DNA of 26,793 nt, taken from DASZTV01 sp036267875 (GTDB taxonomy: Bacteria; Actinomycetota; Actinomycetes; JAFAQI01). The translations under genes were made by a program, and so were the position numbers. The stretch is taken from NCBI GenBank assembly GCA_036267875.1, contig DATAVE010000134.1:1-26793 (forward strand), given 5' to 3'. The notes beneath the pieces were generated by a model. The model did not search any database. It was not told the origin of the DNA and saw only the letters and a list, made by a program, of their open reading frames with translations. Of this stretch, positions 17,207 to 24,103 are shown one piece after another. The first letter of the stretch is position 1. The number at the start of each line of letters is the position of its first letter.

Positions 17207-17824
17207 GTGACCGGTGCCAGTACCGCCCGGCCCCGCCGTATCGGGGTGATGGGCGGCACGTTCGATCCGGTGCATCACGGCCACCTTGTTGCGGCGAGTG
17301 AGGTTGCCGGCCGCTTCGCGCTCGACGAGGTCGTCTTCGTCCCGACCGGGCAGCCGTGGCAGAAGATCCACGACCCGGTCAGCGCGGCCGAGGACCGCTA
17401 TCTGATGACGGTCATCGCGACTGCCTCGAACCCGCAGTTCTCCGTGAGCCGAGTCGACATCGACCGGCCGGGGCCGACCTACACGATCGACACGCTGCAC
17501 GACCTGCGGCAGGGCTTCGGCGAGGGCGCCGAGCTGTTTTTCATCACCGGCGCAGACGCCCTCGAGGCGATCATCGGCTGGCACCGAGCTGCCGAGCTCT
17601 TCGAGCTCGCGCACTTCGTGGGGGTGACTCGGCCCGGTCACATCCTCAGCGACGCAGGCTTCCCCGCCGGCTCGGTCACCTTGGTCGAGGTGCCCGCTCT
17701 GGCGATCAGCTCGACCGAATGTCGCGCCCGGGTCGGCAAGGGTGACCCGGTCTGGTACCTCGTGCCTGACGGCGTCGTGCAGTACATCTCCAAGCGCGGG
17801 CTCTACCAGGGCGGCTCGCGATGA
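17207..17824 (+). CDS. nadD: Nicotinate-nucleotide adenylyltransferase
   Basis: Transfers AMP from ATP to nicotinate mononucleotide to form deamido-NAD, a central step of NAD synthesis. The product has 205 residues. The nucleotidyltransferase signature GGTFDPVHHGH lies at 16-26, with the ATP-phosphate-binding histidines, and the second motif ISSTECR at 167-173 matches ISxTxxR. The GTG start places the signature at the normal distance from the N-terminus. The stop overlaps the next start as ATGA. The order nadD, LytR_C protein, rsfS, phosphatase matches the conserved actinobacterial cluster. Confidence 0.96.
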   Translation: MTGASTARPRRIGVMGGTFDPVHHGHLVAASEVAGRFALDEVVFVPTGQPWQKIHDPVSAAEDRYLMTVIATASNPQFSVSRVDIDRPGPTYTIDTLHDLRQGFGEGAELFFITGADALEAIIGWHRAAELFELAHFVGVTRPGHILSDAGFPAGSVTLVEVPALAISSTECRARVGKGDPVWYLVPDGVVQYISKRGLYQGGSR

Positions 17825-19122
17825 CGGGCAGACGCCGCGCCGATCGCGACCCGGAGCCGATCCGGCGTCCGGCCTCGCTGATCCCGCCGACGTCGCCCGA
17901 GGTCTACATCCAGCCGGTGATGACGCGGCGTGAGGAGCGACGGCAGCGAAAGCGACGACAGCGCCGTAAGTACGCCGGCGCGGGCGGCGTCATGATCGCC
18001 GTCCTGGCGGTCGCCGGGGTGGTGACGCTGGTCCTCGGCGTCCATCATGTGGTGACGCACAAGAGCGGGCCGAAGCGCACGCAGATCACCGTGCTGCTGC
18101 AGCTGCAGGGAAGCGATGGCTCGGCCGCGGGCAGCGTGCTTCTGGCTGCTGACCCGCAGACCCACGAGGGTCTCGAGGTGCTGGTCCCCGAGCAGCTGAT
18201 CACCGACGTGTGCGGGTACGGCGCGCAGAACTTCGGCGGGGTGCTCGGACTGCCCAACGGCGAGACGGCGTCGCGGGCCGCGCTGTCGAGCGTTTTGGAC
18301 GGCGTGACGATCGACGGGTCGTGGGTGCTCACGCCCAGCCAGCTGGCCCACCTGGTCGACGAGGTCGGCGGCGTCGATGTCGACGTCGACACCAACGTCG
18401 TCCAGCGCACCGCTGGTGGCGGGGGCAAGATCGTCGTCGCCGCCGGCGCGGGCCAGCACCTGACCGGCACGCAGGCGGTCGCCTACGCGACCTACCAGTC
18501 CAACGGCGGCGCTGCGGCCGGGCTCGCGAGGATGCAGGGCGTCGTCGACGGGTTGGTCCAGGCGCTGCCACGCAGCGAGACCGGAATCGAGGCGCTGGTT
18601 CGCCAGCTCGGCGCGAGCGCTCAGCCGACGAACGGCGCCTCCCAGCTGTCCCAGATGCTCGTGGAGCTCGCGGCCGAGGACCGCACCGAGGCGGGCGTAT
18701 TCCCGACCGACCTGCCGGTCACCTCGATCGATGCCGGTGCGGCGTCCCCGTCGTACCGGCCCGACGAGTCCGCGACCGGTATCTCCAACCTGGTCGACCA
18801 TCGCTTGTCGGCGTCGTTGCCAAGCAATGCCAATACCCAGCACGCCACGGTTCTGCTGCTCAACGGCATCGGCGTGCCGGGCCTGGTCGGCACCGCCTGT
18901 CCGAAGCTGTCGTCGGCCGGCTTCACCTATGCAGGCAGCGGCAACGCACCGACGTTCTCCCGTGCGAAGTCACAGGTCGACATCTTCGGCAACGGCGACG
19001 TCGATCAGGGAGACGAGCTTGCCAAGGCGCTCGGGCTGCCGGAGTCCGACGTACGTCGCAGCGTCGTGAACCAGGACGTGGCGAAGTTTGTCGTCATCCT
19101 TGGCAGCGACTACCGGCCGTGA
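17821..19122 (+). CDS. Membrane protein with degenerate LCP-like region and LytR_C domain
   Basis: A 433-residue protein with an Arg-rich cytoplasmic N-terminus (about 35-50), one transmembrane segment at about 52-75, and an extracytoplasmic remainder. Residues about 85-250 resemble a LytR-CpsA-Psr fold (for example LTPSQLAHLVDEVGGVDVDV). However, the stretch that normally ends in PRD with pyrophosphate-binding arginines reads LEVLVPEQL, so catalytic residues seem lost. The C-terminal LytR_C domain is clear at about 340-430 (TVLLLNGIGVPGLVGTACPKL to VVILGSDY). LCP enzymes attach polymers to the wall; this one may be a non-catalytic partner. It is coupled to nadD by ATGA, an arrangement common in actinobacteria. 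Confidence 0.8.
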   Translation: MTGRRRADRDPEPIRRPASLIPPTSPEVYIQPVMTRREERRQRKRRQRRKYAGAGGVMIAVLAVAGVVTLVLGVHHVVTHKSGPKRTQITVLLQLQGSDGSAAGSVLLAADPQTHEGLEVLVPEQLITDVCGYGAQNFGGVLGLPNGETASRAALSSVLDGVTIDGSWVLTPSQLAHLVDEVGGVDVDVDTNVVQRTAGGGGKIVVAAGAGQHLTGTQAVAYATYQSNGGAAAGLARMQGVVDGLVQALPRSETGIEALVRQLGASAQPTNGASQLSQMLVELAAEDRTEAGVFPTDLPVTSIDAGAASPSYRPDESATGISNLVDHRLSASLPSNANTQHATVLLLNGIGVPGLVGTACPKLSSAGFTYAGSGNAPTFSRAKSQVDIFGNGDVDQGDELAKALGLPESDVRRSVVNQDVAKFVVILGSDYRP

Positions 19123-19186
19123 GTGACGGCGGCAATCCGTCGCCGTGGCAGGCTGGTCGCGTGACATCGACGCTGCAGGGCTGCCA

Positions 19187-19585
19187 GTGACCGCTTCCGC
19201 GCGCAGCATCGAGCTCGCTGAGGCTGCGGCCAGCGCCGCCGCCGACAAGCTGGCCACGGATCTTTCGATCATCGATGTCAGCGATCAGCTCGCGATCACC
19301 GACTGCTTCGTCCTCGCCTCGGCTCCCACCGAGCGCCAGGTCAAGGCGATCGTCGACGGGATCGAGGAGCGGCTGCTCGGGATGCAGGCGAAGCCGGTAC
19401 GCCGCGAGGGCCAGCAGGAAGGCCGCTGGGTGCTGCTGGACTTCTTCGACATCGTCGTACACGTGCAGCATGCCGAGGAGCGAACCTTCTACTCCCTCGA
19501 GCGACTCTGGAAGGACTGCCCATCGCTGCCACTTCCGGCTGACGCACTGCCTCCGGCAGAAGCGGCTCAGCCTCCTGCTTCGTGA
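19187..19585 (+). CDS. rsfS: Ribosome silencing factor RsfS
   Basis: Binds ribosomal protein L14 and blocks subunit joining when nutrients are low. The product has about 132 residues. The family core is clear: DLSIIDVSDQLAITDCFVLA, then ERQVKAIVDGIEE and GRWVLLDFFDIVVHVQ, with HVQ the usual signature end. The frame stays open to an ATG at 19145, but the GTG at 19187 is preferred: AGGG at 19177-19180 lies six bases upstream and the family starts here. A Pro/Ala-rich tail ends in a GTGA overlap with the phosphatase gene. It stands beside nadD, its usual position across bacteria. Confidence 0.95.
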   Translation: MTASARSIELAEAAASAAADKLATDLSIIDVSDQLAITDCFVLASAPTERQVKAIVDGIEERLLGMQAKPVRREGQQEGRWVLLDFFDIVVHVQHAEERTFYSLERLWKDCPSLPLPADALPPAEAAQPPAS

Positions 19586-20223
19586 GCCAGATGCGCAAGG
19601 TCCTGCTGCTCCGGCACGGCCGAACCGAGTGGAACGCGACCGGTCGCTTTCAGGGTCAGACCGAGTCCCAGCTGGACGCAATCGGTCGCGCGCAGGCGGA
19701 GGGTGCAGCCGTCGCGGTCGCGTCGATGCGGCCGGACGCGATCGTGAGCTCGGATCTTTCGCGGGCCCGTGACACTGCTGCGGTTGTGGCTGCGGAGTGC
19801 GGCCTCGAGGTGGCGATCGATCCTCGGCTGCGCGAGATCAACCTCGGTGCCTGGGAGGGCCTGACGCGTACCGAGGCGCACACGCAGTTCGAAGAGGAGT
19901 ACACCCGCTGGCAGACCGGCGAGGACGCGCGGCGCGGGGGCGGCGAGACGTACGCCGAGGTCGGCGCGCGGTGCCTGGAGTGCATCGATGAGTGGATCGA
20001 GCGACTCGGAGCCGGCTCGCTTCTCGTCGCGGTCACCCACGGCAGTGCGGCTCGAGCGACCATCGGCACGATGATCGGGATGCACCCCGACACGTGGTGG
20101 CGGCTGGCGCCACTGTCGAACTGCCGCTGGTCGTTGCTGGCCAACATTGGACGTGGTTGGCGCATCGAGGAGCACAACGCAGGCAGCCCGCCCGACGAAG
20201 AGACCGGCGACGACGCCCGCTGA
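19582..20223 (+). CDS. gpgP: Histidine phosphatase, GpgP-like (glucosyl-3-phosphoglycerate phosphatase)
   Basis: A phosphoglycerate-mutase-type phosphatase of 213 residues. The phosphohistidine motif LLLRHGRTEWN places the catalytic His at residue 12; SSDLSRARDTA, the acid/base region REINLGAWEG and the late VTHGSAARATIG supply the rest of the pocket. Mycobacterial Rv2419c, in the same place after rsfS, dephosphorylates glucosyl-3-phosphoglycerate for methylglucose lipopolysaccharide synthesis; I infer the same here from position and similarity. A generic phosphatase or phosphoglycerate mutase-like function remains possible. It is translationally coupled to rsfS by GTGA and is the last core gene before the tRNA. 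Confidence 0.8.
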   Translation: MSQMRKVLLLRHGRTEWNATGRFQGQTESQLDAIGRAQAEGAAVAVASMRPDAIVSSDLSRARDTAAVVAAECGLEVAIDPRLREINLGAWEGLTRTEAHTQFEEEYTRWQTGEDARRGGGETYAEVGARCLECIDEWIERLGAGSLLVAVTHGSAARATIGTMIGMHPDTWWRLAPLSNCRWSLLANIGRGWRIEEHNAGSPPDEETGDDAR

Positions 20224-20283
20224 GCCTGGCCCATCGCCGCTTGAGTCTCTAAGAGCAGGGTCAGACGGCGCTCGCGACTCGGA

Positions 20284-20289
20284 TAGACT
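20284..20289 (+). promoter_or_regulatory. Candidate -10 box of the tRNA-Ala gene
   Basis: TAGACT, a common actinobacterial -10 sequence, lies 16 bases before the mature 5' end of the tRNA. The -35 region is not convincing. Confidence 0.45.
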
Positions 20290-20305
20290 CGTCGGCGCTT
20301 CACTC

Positions 20306-20380
<75 letters not shown>

Positions 20381-20435
20381 GAATAAGTGCAGGTCAGAGC
20401 GCTGCGGCGCTATCGCTGGTGATCTTGGTGCCGGG

Positions 20436-20458
20436 CTGAGGCACATACTGAGGCACAT
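20436..20458. repeat. Tandem repeat CTGAGGCACAT x2 near the left attachment site
   Basis: CTGAGGCACAT occurs at 20436-20446 and 20448-20458, separated by one base (12-bp period), about 60 bases inside the presumed element end. Closely spaced direct repeats next to an attachment core are typical of recombinase arm-binding sites, but this is inference. The surrounding 20379-20507 has no convincing gene. Confidence 0.6.
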
Positions 20459-20507
20459 CCGTGTAGCCGGGACCGAAACCCGATCCGCGCGGGCTGCCCT
20501 GGCGCGG

Positions 20508-21923
20508 TCAGAAGCCAGTCACGAATTGCTCGGCCGACGCCGTCAGGGCCATGACTTCGCAGTCTGGCTCACAACTCGACGTCACTGAGACCGACATCCG
20601 CCCGGGGTACGCCTCGTAATGTTGCGGGCCGAGGCCCGCGATCCGTGGCGATGCCGCGATCATTCCGACGAGTTGGAGCACCTCGTGCGCGGCGACGGAC
20701 AGGCTGAAGGGAAAGACATTGCGCCGGTTGTAACGCTCGCGGTCGGCGCGGCTCAGTCCGGCAATGTAGTCCGAGTCGTCGAGCTTGCCATCCCGGTCAA
20801 GGGCGACATCGCTGCGAAGGAGTGCGCCGAGACAGTACAGGCAGGCGCGGCCGGGACCGACCGTGTGGATGCGCCAGTCGACGTGAAGGGGTCTGCCGTC
20901 GTCTGTCGTCCGGGCAAAGATGCCGCCGTCAATGACAGGCAACGCGTGGGCGTACGCGATTACGTTAAGGATTGATCGCGGCAAGGGTCGGTCAACGCAA
21001 CAGATCAGAGCATCACAGTCGAGGGCGTGGGCGATGCCGTCCGCTGATAGCAGCGTTCCCTCATACGCCACGACGGTCTGGCTGCTCGAGGTATGGCTGT
21101 CCACCATCGACTTCTCTGCGAGTCGGACCTTAGCTGTTGCCTCACTGGCGTCCTGGTGGCTCGCGTGCAAAGTGCGGTCGAGGTTGCGCATCTCGACGTG
21201 GTCGTGGTCGATCAGCACGACGTCGCTGATACCTACGCGCGAAAGCGCCTCGGCGACGATCGAGCCGACGCTCCCGAGCCCGATCACTCCGATGCGTACT
21301 CGCCCGATGTCGGCCTGCGCCTTGGCGCCCCAGACACTCACCGTTGCTTCCTGCGCCGGGAGTGGTGCTGGTGCTGGCCGAAGCCTGGGGTGGAAGGTCA
21401 GCGTTAGGCGGTCGGCGGCGGCGACGCGGACGACGGGGATGTCGACCCGCTCGTATTTGAATCGCTCCGCGCGACCCCAGACTCGGGCGCTCCATGCACC
21501 GTCTGTTCCCCAGGTCATACCGAGGATGGGAAGTCCGGTTCTGCCAGCCACCGCGCCGGCCAGTCGGACTTGCTCGGCCGCAATGTCGTCCTTGCTCATT
21601 CCCTGCCATCCCGGTCCGAGATGAGAGTGGACGAGTCCGAGGCCGAGACCCTCTGGGACCGTCGCCAAGCAGCGGGTCAAGTACTCGGAGGTGAAGGACA
21701 CGTTCCCGTCGAGGATGCGCTCGTCGTCGTCGGGGAGCAGTGCCTCGACGAAGATCAGCGTTGTGCGTCGGTGGCCGTAGCTGGGTCGCCATAGGAAGAA
21801 GGTGAGGTCTTCCTGACGCCCCGGATGGTCGAAGTGATCGCGAAGGAGGCGATCGGCGGGGCCGGTGATGGCGACTGAGAGTTCTCGGTCGCGTAGCCCG
21901 GCGAGGTCGTAGGACATGGTCAT
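20508..21923 (-). CDS. JAB isopeptidase - ThiF/E1-like adenylyltransferase fusion
   Basis: A 471-residue fusion of two ubiquitin-pathway enzymes. Residues about 15-165 form a JAB/JAMM metalloprotease domain: E60, H99-S-H101, S110 and D113 are the expected zinc ligands and catalytic residues; the spacing between the second His and the Ser is eight residues rather than the usual seven. Residues about 205-460 form a ThiF/MoeB-type E1 domain: nucleotide loop GLGSVG at 215-220, acidic residues D239 and D241, NLDR at 247-250, and D311 in CVDRPLPRS. C361/C364 (CLYC) and C451/C455 (CEPDC) probably bind structural zinc. The E1 would adenylate the neighbouring Ubl, and JAB would trim or deconjugate it. 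The ATG overlaps the E2 stop (ATGA). Antisense open frames over it are shadows. Confidence 0.9.
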   Translation of the reverse strand: MTMSYDLAGLRDRELSVAITGPADRLLRDHFDHPGRQEDLTFFLWRPSYGHRRTTLIFVEALLPDDDERILDGNVSFTSEYLTRCLATVPEGLGLGLVHSHLGPGWQGMSKDDIAAEQVRLAGAVAGRTGLPILGMTWGTDGAWSARVWGRAERFKYERVDIPVVRVAAADRLTLTFHPRLRPAPAPLPAQEATVSVWGAKAQADIGRVRIGVIGLGSVGSIVAEALSRVGISDVVLIDHDHVEMRNLDRTLHASHQDASEATAKVRLAEKSMVDSHTSSSQTVVAYEGTLLSADGIAHALDCDALICCVDRPLPRSILNVIAYAHALPVIDGGIFARTTDDGRPLHVDWRIHTVGPGRACLYCLGALLRSDVALDRDGKLDDSDYIAGLSRADRERYNRRNVFPFSLSVAAHEVLQLVGMIAASPRIAGLGPQHYEAYPGRMSVSVTSSCEPDCEVMALTASAEQFVTGF

Positions 21924-22279
21924 GGGAGCACCTGATCGAAGATCGTGAGGACGTGGGTCCAGATGGACTTGGGAGTCGGTGTTCGGTCGAAGCGTCGGGA
22001 CCAGTACTGCCAGCCCGAGCCGAGAGGACTTCCCTGCGTCGCCAACGGCGCGCTGCTATTCATCGGCACCAGGGCAGGCTTTGTGTGAATGGCCGGGGGC
22101 ATGATGTAGGGCACCGAACGAGATCGTGCGATCGCGATGTCGCAGACTCGGCCGGCAAGGCTGCCACTCGGGATTGTGAACGTCTCGACCACGATGTACG
22201 GAGTCCCCGTAGGGTCCTGCGCGGACCCGATGCTCAGACCGAGCCCGCGCAGAAACTCCACAAGGTCGTCGTCGGTCAC
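21920..22279 (-). CDS. E2/UBC-like protein (prokaryotic E2 family)
   Basis: A 119-residue protein starting GTG at 22279, one base after the Ubl stop and four bases before the shared ATGA with the E1-JAB gene. This start is preferred because the longer open frame runs through the Ubl coding region. The order beta-strand, VPYIMPPAIHTKPALVP, SGWQYWSRRF and WTHVLTIFDQVLP resembles the compact prokaryotic E2 group usually found with multiubiquitin and ThiF genes. The only cysteine is C46 in GRVCDIAI, before the PP segment, not at the canonical E2 position after it. It may therefore use C46 or be a non-catalytic carrier. I base the family on position and pattern; sequence similarity to canonical E2 enzymes is faint. 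Confidence 0.75.
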   Translation of the reverse strand: MTDDDLVEFLRGLGLSIGSAQDPTGTPYIVVETFTIPSGSLAGRVCDIAIARSRSVPYIMPPAIHTKPALVPMNSSAPLATQGSPLGSGWQYWSRRFDRTPTPKSIWTHVLTIFDQVLP

Positions 22280-22280
22280 G

Positions 22281-22595
22281 TCAGGACGTAGGGGTCGGGC
22301 CGACGTAGGTCGCGGTGAACCGCTCGTCCTCGCGGAGTTGGACTTCCTTGTCGTAGTCCTCGAAGACGTGGTGATCGGAGTCGCGTTCCAGCTTGTACTG
22401 CTCGACCGGGTCGAACGCTGCACCGGTGAGGATGGCTCGAACCGTTCGTTGGTGGCGCTCTGTCACGAATGGCTCCCCGTTCACGAAATACGTGAGTTTG
22501 CGCCGATGATGGCGCTGATGTTCATCGGGGACCTCCTCCTCAACGACCACCACGATTTCTTCGATGACGACCTCTTCGGGGCTGTCCTGTGCCAT
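22281..22595 (-). CDS. Ubiquitin-like protein (multiubiquitin-domain type)
   Basis: A 104-residue protein. Residues 1-30 are acidic (EEVVIEEIVVVVEEEV) and then His/Arg-rich, likely flexible. Residues about 33-98 form one beta-grasp Ubl: KLTYFVNGEPFVTE, a helix with TVRAILTGAA, YKLERDSD, and EVQLREDERFTATYV. This is the pattern of the prokaryotic multiubiquitin domain, here in a single copy. It ends GPTPTS, with no terminal Gly-Gly; G99 followed by five residues is the only glycine near the end. The ATG at 22595 is chosen for the AGGAG seven bases upstream; the frame is open to 22652 but without a ribosome-binding site. It heads the operon Ubl, E2, E1-JAB, and should be the conjugated modifier. 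Confidence 0.82.
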   Translation of the reverse strand: MAQDSPEEVVIEEIVVVVEEEVPDEHQRHHRRKLTYFVNGEPFVTERHQRTVRAILTGAAFDPVEQYKLERDSDHHVFEDYDKEVQLREDERFTATYVGPTPTS

Positions 22596-22654
22596 GGCGC
22601 TGCTCCTTTCCAGGGTGTCCCTGGAGTCATGACGCGCTCGAGTGTGCGTCATCC

Positions 22655-22709
22655 ACTATGGTGCATGCCGGGCGTGGCGTTGTCAACTAAAGTGCATGCC
22701 GAGTACGAT
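22655..22709. promoter_or_regulatory. Divergent control region with 31-bp-spaced direct repeats
   Basis: ACTANNGTGCATGCCG occurs at 22655-22670 and 22686-22701, exactly 31 bases apart. For the + strand gene, TTGTCA at 22680-22685 and TACGAT at 22704-22709 (18-base spacer) form a good promoter, and the second repeat fills that spacer. On the - strand TTGACA reads from 22686 to 22681, a perfect -35 for the Ubl operon, and the first repeat covers where its -10 should be (best match CATAGT, 20-base spacer, imperfect). Binding of the XRE protein here could shut off both sides. Confidence 0.6.
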
Positions 22710-22727
22710 GGTGGGTGGAGGTGGCGT

Positions 22728-23072
22728 ATGAGCGATGACGAAAAGTTGGGTGAGACCTTGCGGACGATCCGCGAGTTGGCGGAGAAGTCCTTGAAGGCGG
22801 TGGCCGAGCCGGCTGGCATCTCCACTGCGTACCTGCTCAAACTGGAGAAGGGGCAGGTCCAGAATCCCTCGCCGCACATTTTGCATGGCCTGGCTGAGCA
22901 GCTCGGGGTTGACTACATCGACCTGATGCGAGTCGCCGGCTATGTCGTGCCCGAACAAGCGGGCGCCAGTTTGATCGCACAGGCCCTTAACTCCAAGAAC
23001 GTGACTGATGACGAGATGCGCGCCCTCGCCGCGTATCTCGATTTCATTAGAAGCAATCCCAAGGGGGAGTGA
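22728..23072 (+). CDS. XRE-family helix-turn-helix regulator
   Basis: A 114-residue DNA-binding protein. The helix-turn-helix covers about residues 5-60: LGETLRTIRELAEKSLKAVA, then GISTAYLLKLEKGQVQNPSP with the recognition helix, and LAEQLGVDYIDLMRVAGY. A C-terminal helical segment (MTDDEMRAL-like NVTDDEMRALAAYLDF) may dimerise. The ATG at 22728 is chosen for the GGAGGT at 22717-22722; an upstream frame through the control region is antisense to the Ubl gene. The stop is four bases before the ImmA-type gene. XRE-ImmA pairs usually act as repressor and protease that inactivates it. Divergent placement makes it the probable regulator of the ubiquitin-like operon. Confidence 0.9.
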   Translation: MSDDEKLGETLRTIRELAEKSLKAVAEPAGISTAYLLKLEKGQVQNPSPHILHGLAEQLGVDYIDLMRVAGYVVPEQAGASLIAQALNSKNVTDDEMRALAAYLDFIRSNPKGE

Positions 23073-23076
23073 CCTC

Positions 23077-23958
23077 GTGGTGCGACCGTTGGAGTCGGCG
23101 AGTGCAATCGAGGCCGTAGCAGCCAAGCTGCTTCGGAGCGCAGACGCTTACGGGCGCATCCCCACCCCAGTCGACGAAATCATTGAGGTCGCCAAGCTGA
23201 CCATGGCTGACGACTACGTGCTGAACGAGTCGATGATCAGTCGCGCTCCTGCGTGGATGCGCGAGAAGCTGCGCAGCGTCCAGCACAAGACGCTCGGCCT
23301 GGTCGACCGTCGTGAACGTGTGGTTCACATCGACCCAGGGATCGAGCACGAGGGTAAGCGCAGGTTCGTGACTTTCCACGAGGTCATCCATGATGCGACC
23401 CCGCACCAGAAAGACTTGCTGTATGCCGACGACAATGACTCTTTGTCTCCGGCGACTCGCAGGTTGTTCGAGCGTGAGGCGAACTACGGCGCCGCCGAGC
23501 TGCTCTTTCAGCGCGAGTTTTTCGCGCGGGAGGTGCGCGAGCTGGAGGTCTCGACGGGCACGGTGTGGCACCTGTCGGACCGATACGGCGCCTCCTTCCA
23601 CGCGACGCTGCGTCGTTACGCCGAGATGCACCCCCAGACGGTTGCTGCGATCGTGCTCGACCGCAGGCCGCTCGGTGGGAGCCCGACCCGATGGAAGCGT
23701 GATGAGTACATGGTCACGCCGGCTTGGGTGGAACGATTCGGCGCGCCAGTTTGGCCGAATGTCATGTCGGAGCTCGAATACCCGTTCCTCTCGGCTGTGC
23801 AGTTCGATGGGCTGAACGAAGCACCGCTGTCGGGTGGGTCGGGTGAGCGACCCATCGTTCGGGTCGACACCTGTACCAATACCTACAAGAAGTTTGTTCT
23901 TCTCTGGATGCCCAAGAAGACCAAGATTCGTCGTCCGGTTCGGGTCCGGGCTGCGTAG
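23077..23958 (+). CDS. ImmA/IrrE-family metallopeptidase
   Basis: A zinc metallopeptidase of 293 residues. The active site HEVIH is at 101-105 with a third ligand in the FEREANYGAAELLF segment (E134), as in ImmA/IrrE proteins that cleave XRE repressors or sense stress. The C-terminal part (about 170-293) is family-variable and contains a basic end KKTKIRRPVRVRAA. GTG at 23077 is chosen because AGGGGGAG at 23062-23069 lies just upstream; GTG 23080 is equally possible. It is in one unit with the XRE gene. It faces the reverse transcriptase gene tail-to-tail across 145 bases that hold no gene I can support. Confidence 0.9.
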   Translation: MVRPLESASAIEAVAAKLLRSADAYGRIPTPVDEIIEVAKLTMADDYVLNESMISRAPAWMREKLRSVQHKTLGLVDRRERVVHIDPGIEHEGKRRFVTFHEVIHDATPHQKDLLYADDNDSLSPATRRLFEREANYGAAELLFQREFFAREVRELEVSTGTVWHLSDRYGASFHATLRRYAEMHPQTVAAIVLDRRPLGGSPTRWKRDEYMVTPAWVERFGAPVWPNVMSELEYPFLSAVQFDGLNEAPLSGGSGERPIVRVDTCTNTYKKFVLLWMPKKTKIRRPVRVRAA

Positions 23959-24103
23959 CGGCCATCGCCGCGTTCCCATCCAGCCTCAGTCCCTGCCCTT
24001 GCCTTCCAGTGATGGCTCGCGGCTTGCTTGACCGTCTCGAAGAGGGCGTACACGCGAGTCGTGTGTTGCGCAGCAGTCGAGAACGGTGACAGGCGAAGGT
24101 CTC

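Noticed and set aside
19145..19186. Longer RsfS start at ATG 19145
   Set aside because: The added residues are not family-like and GTG 19187 has a better-placed AGGG.
20920..21624. 234-codon + strand open frame opposite the E1-JAB gene
   Set aside because: Composition is Ser/Arg/Thr-rich shadow coding; the minus strand carries conserved motifs across the same bases.
22137..22727. Extended + strand frame upstream of the XRE gene
   Set aside because: It runs antisense through the E2 and Ubl genes and the control region; the HTH protein has its own GGAGGT and ATG at 22728.
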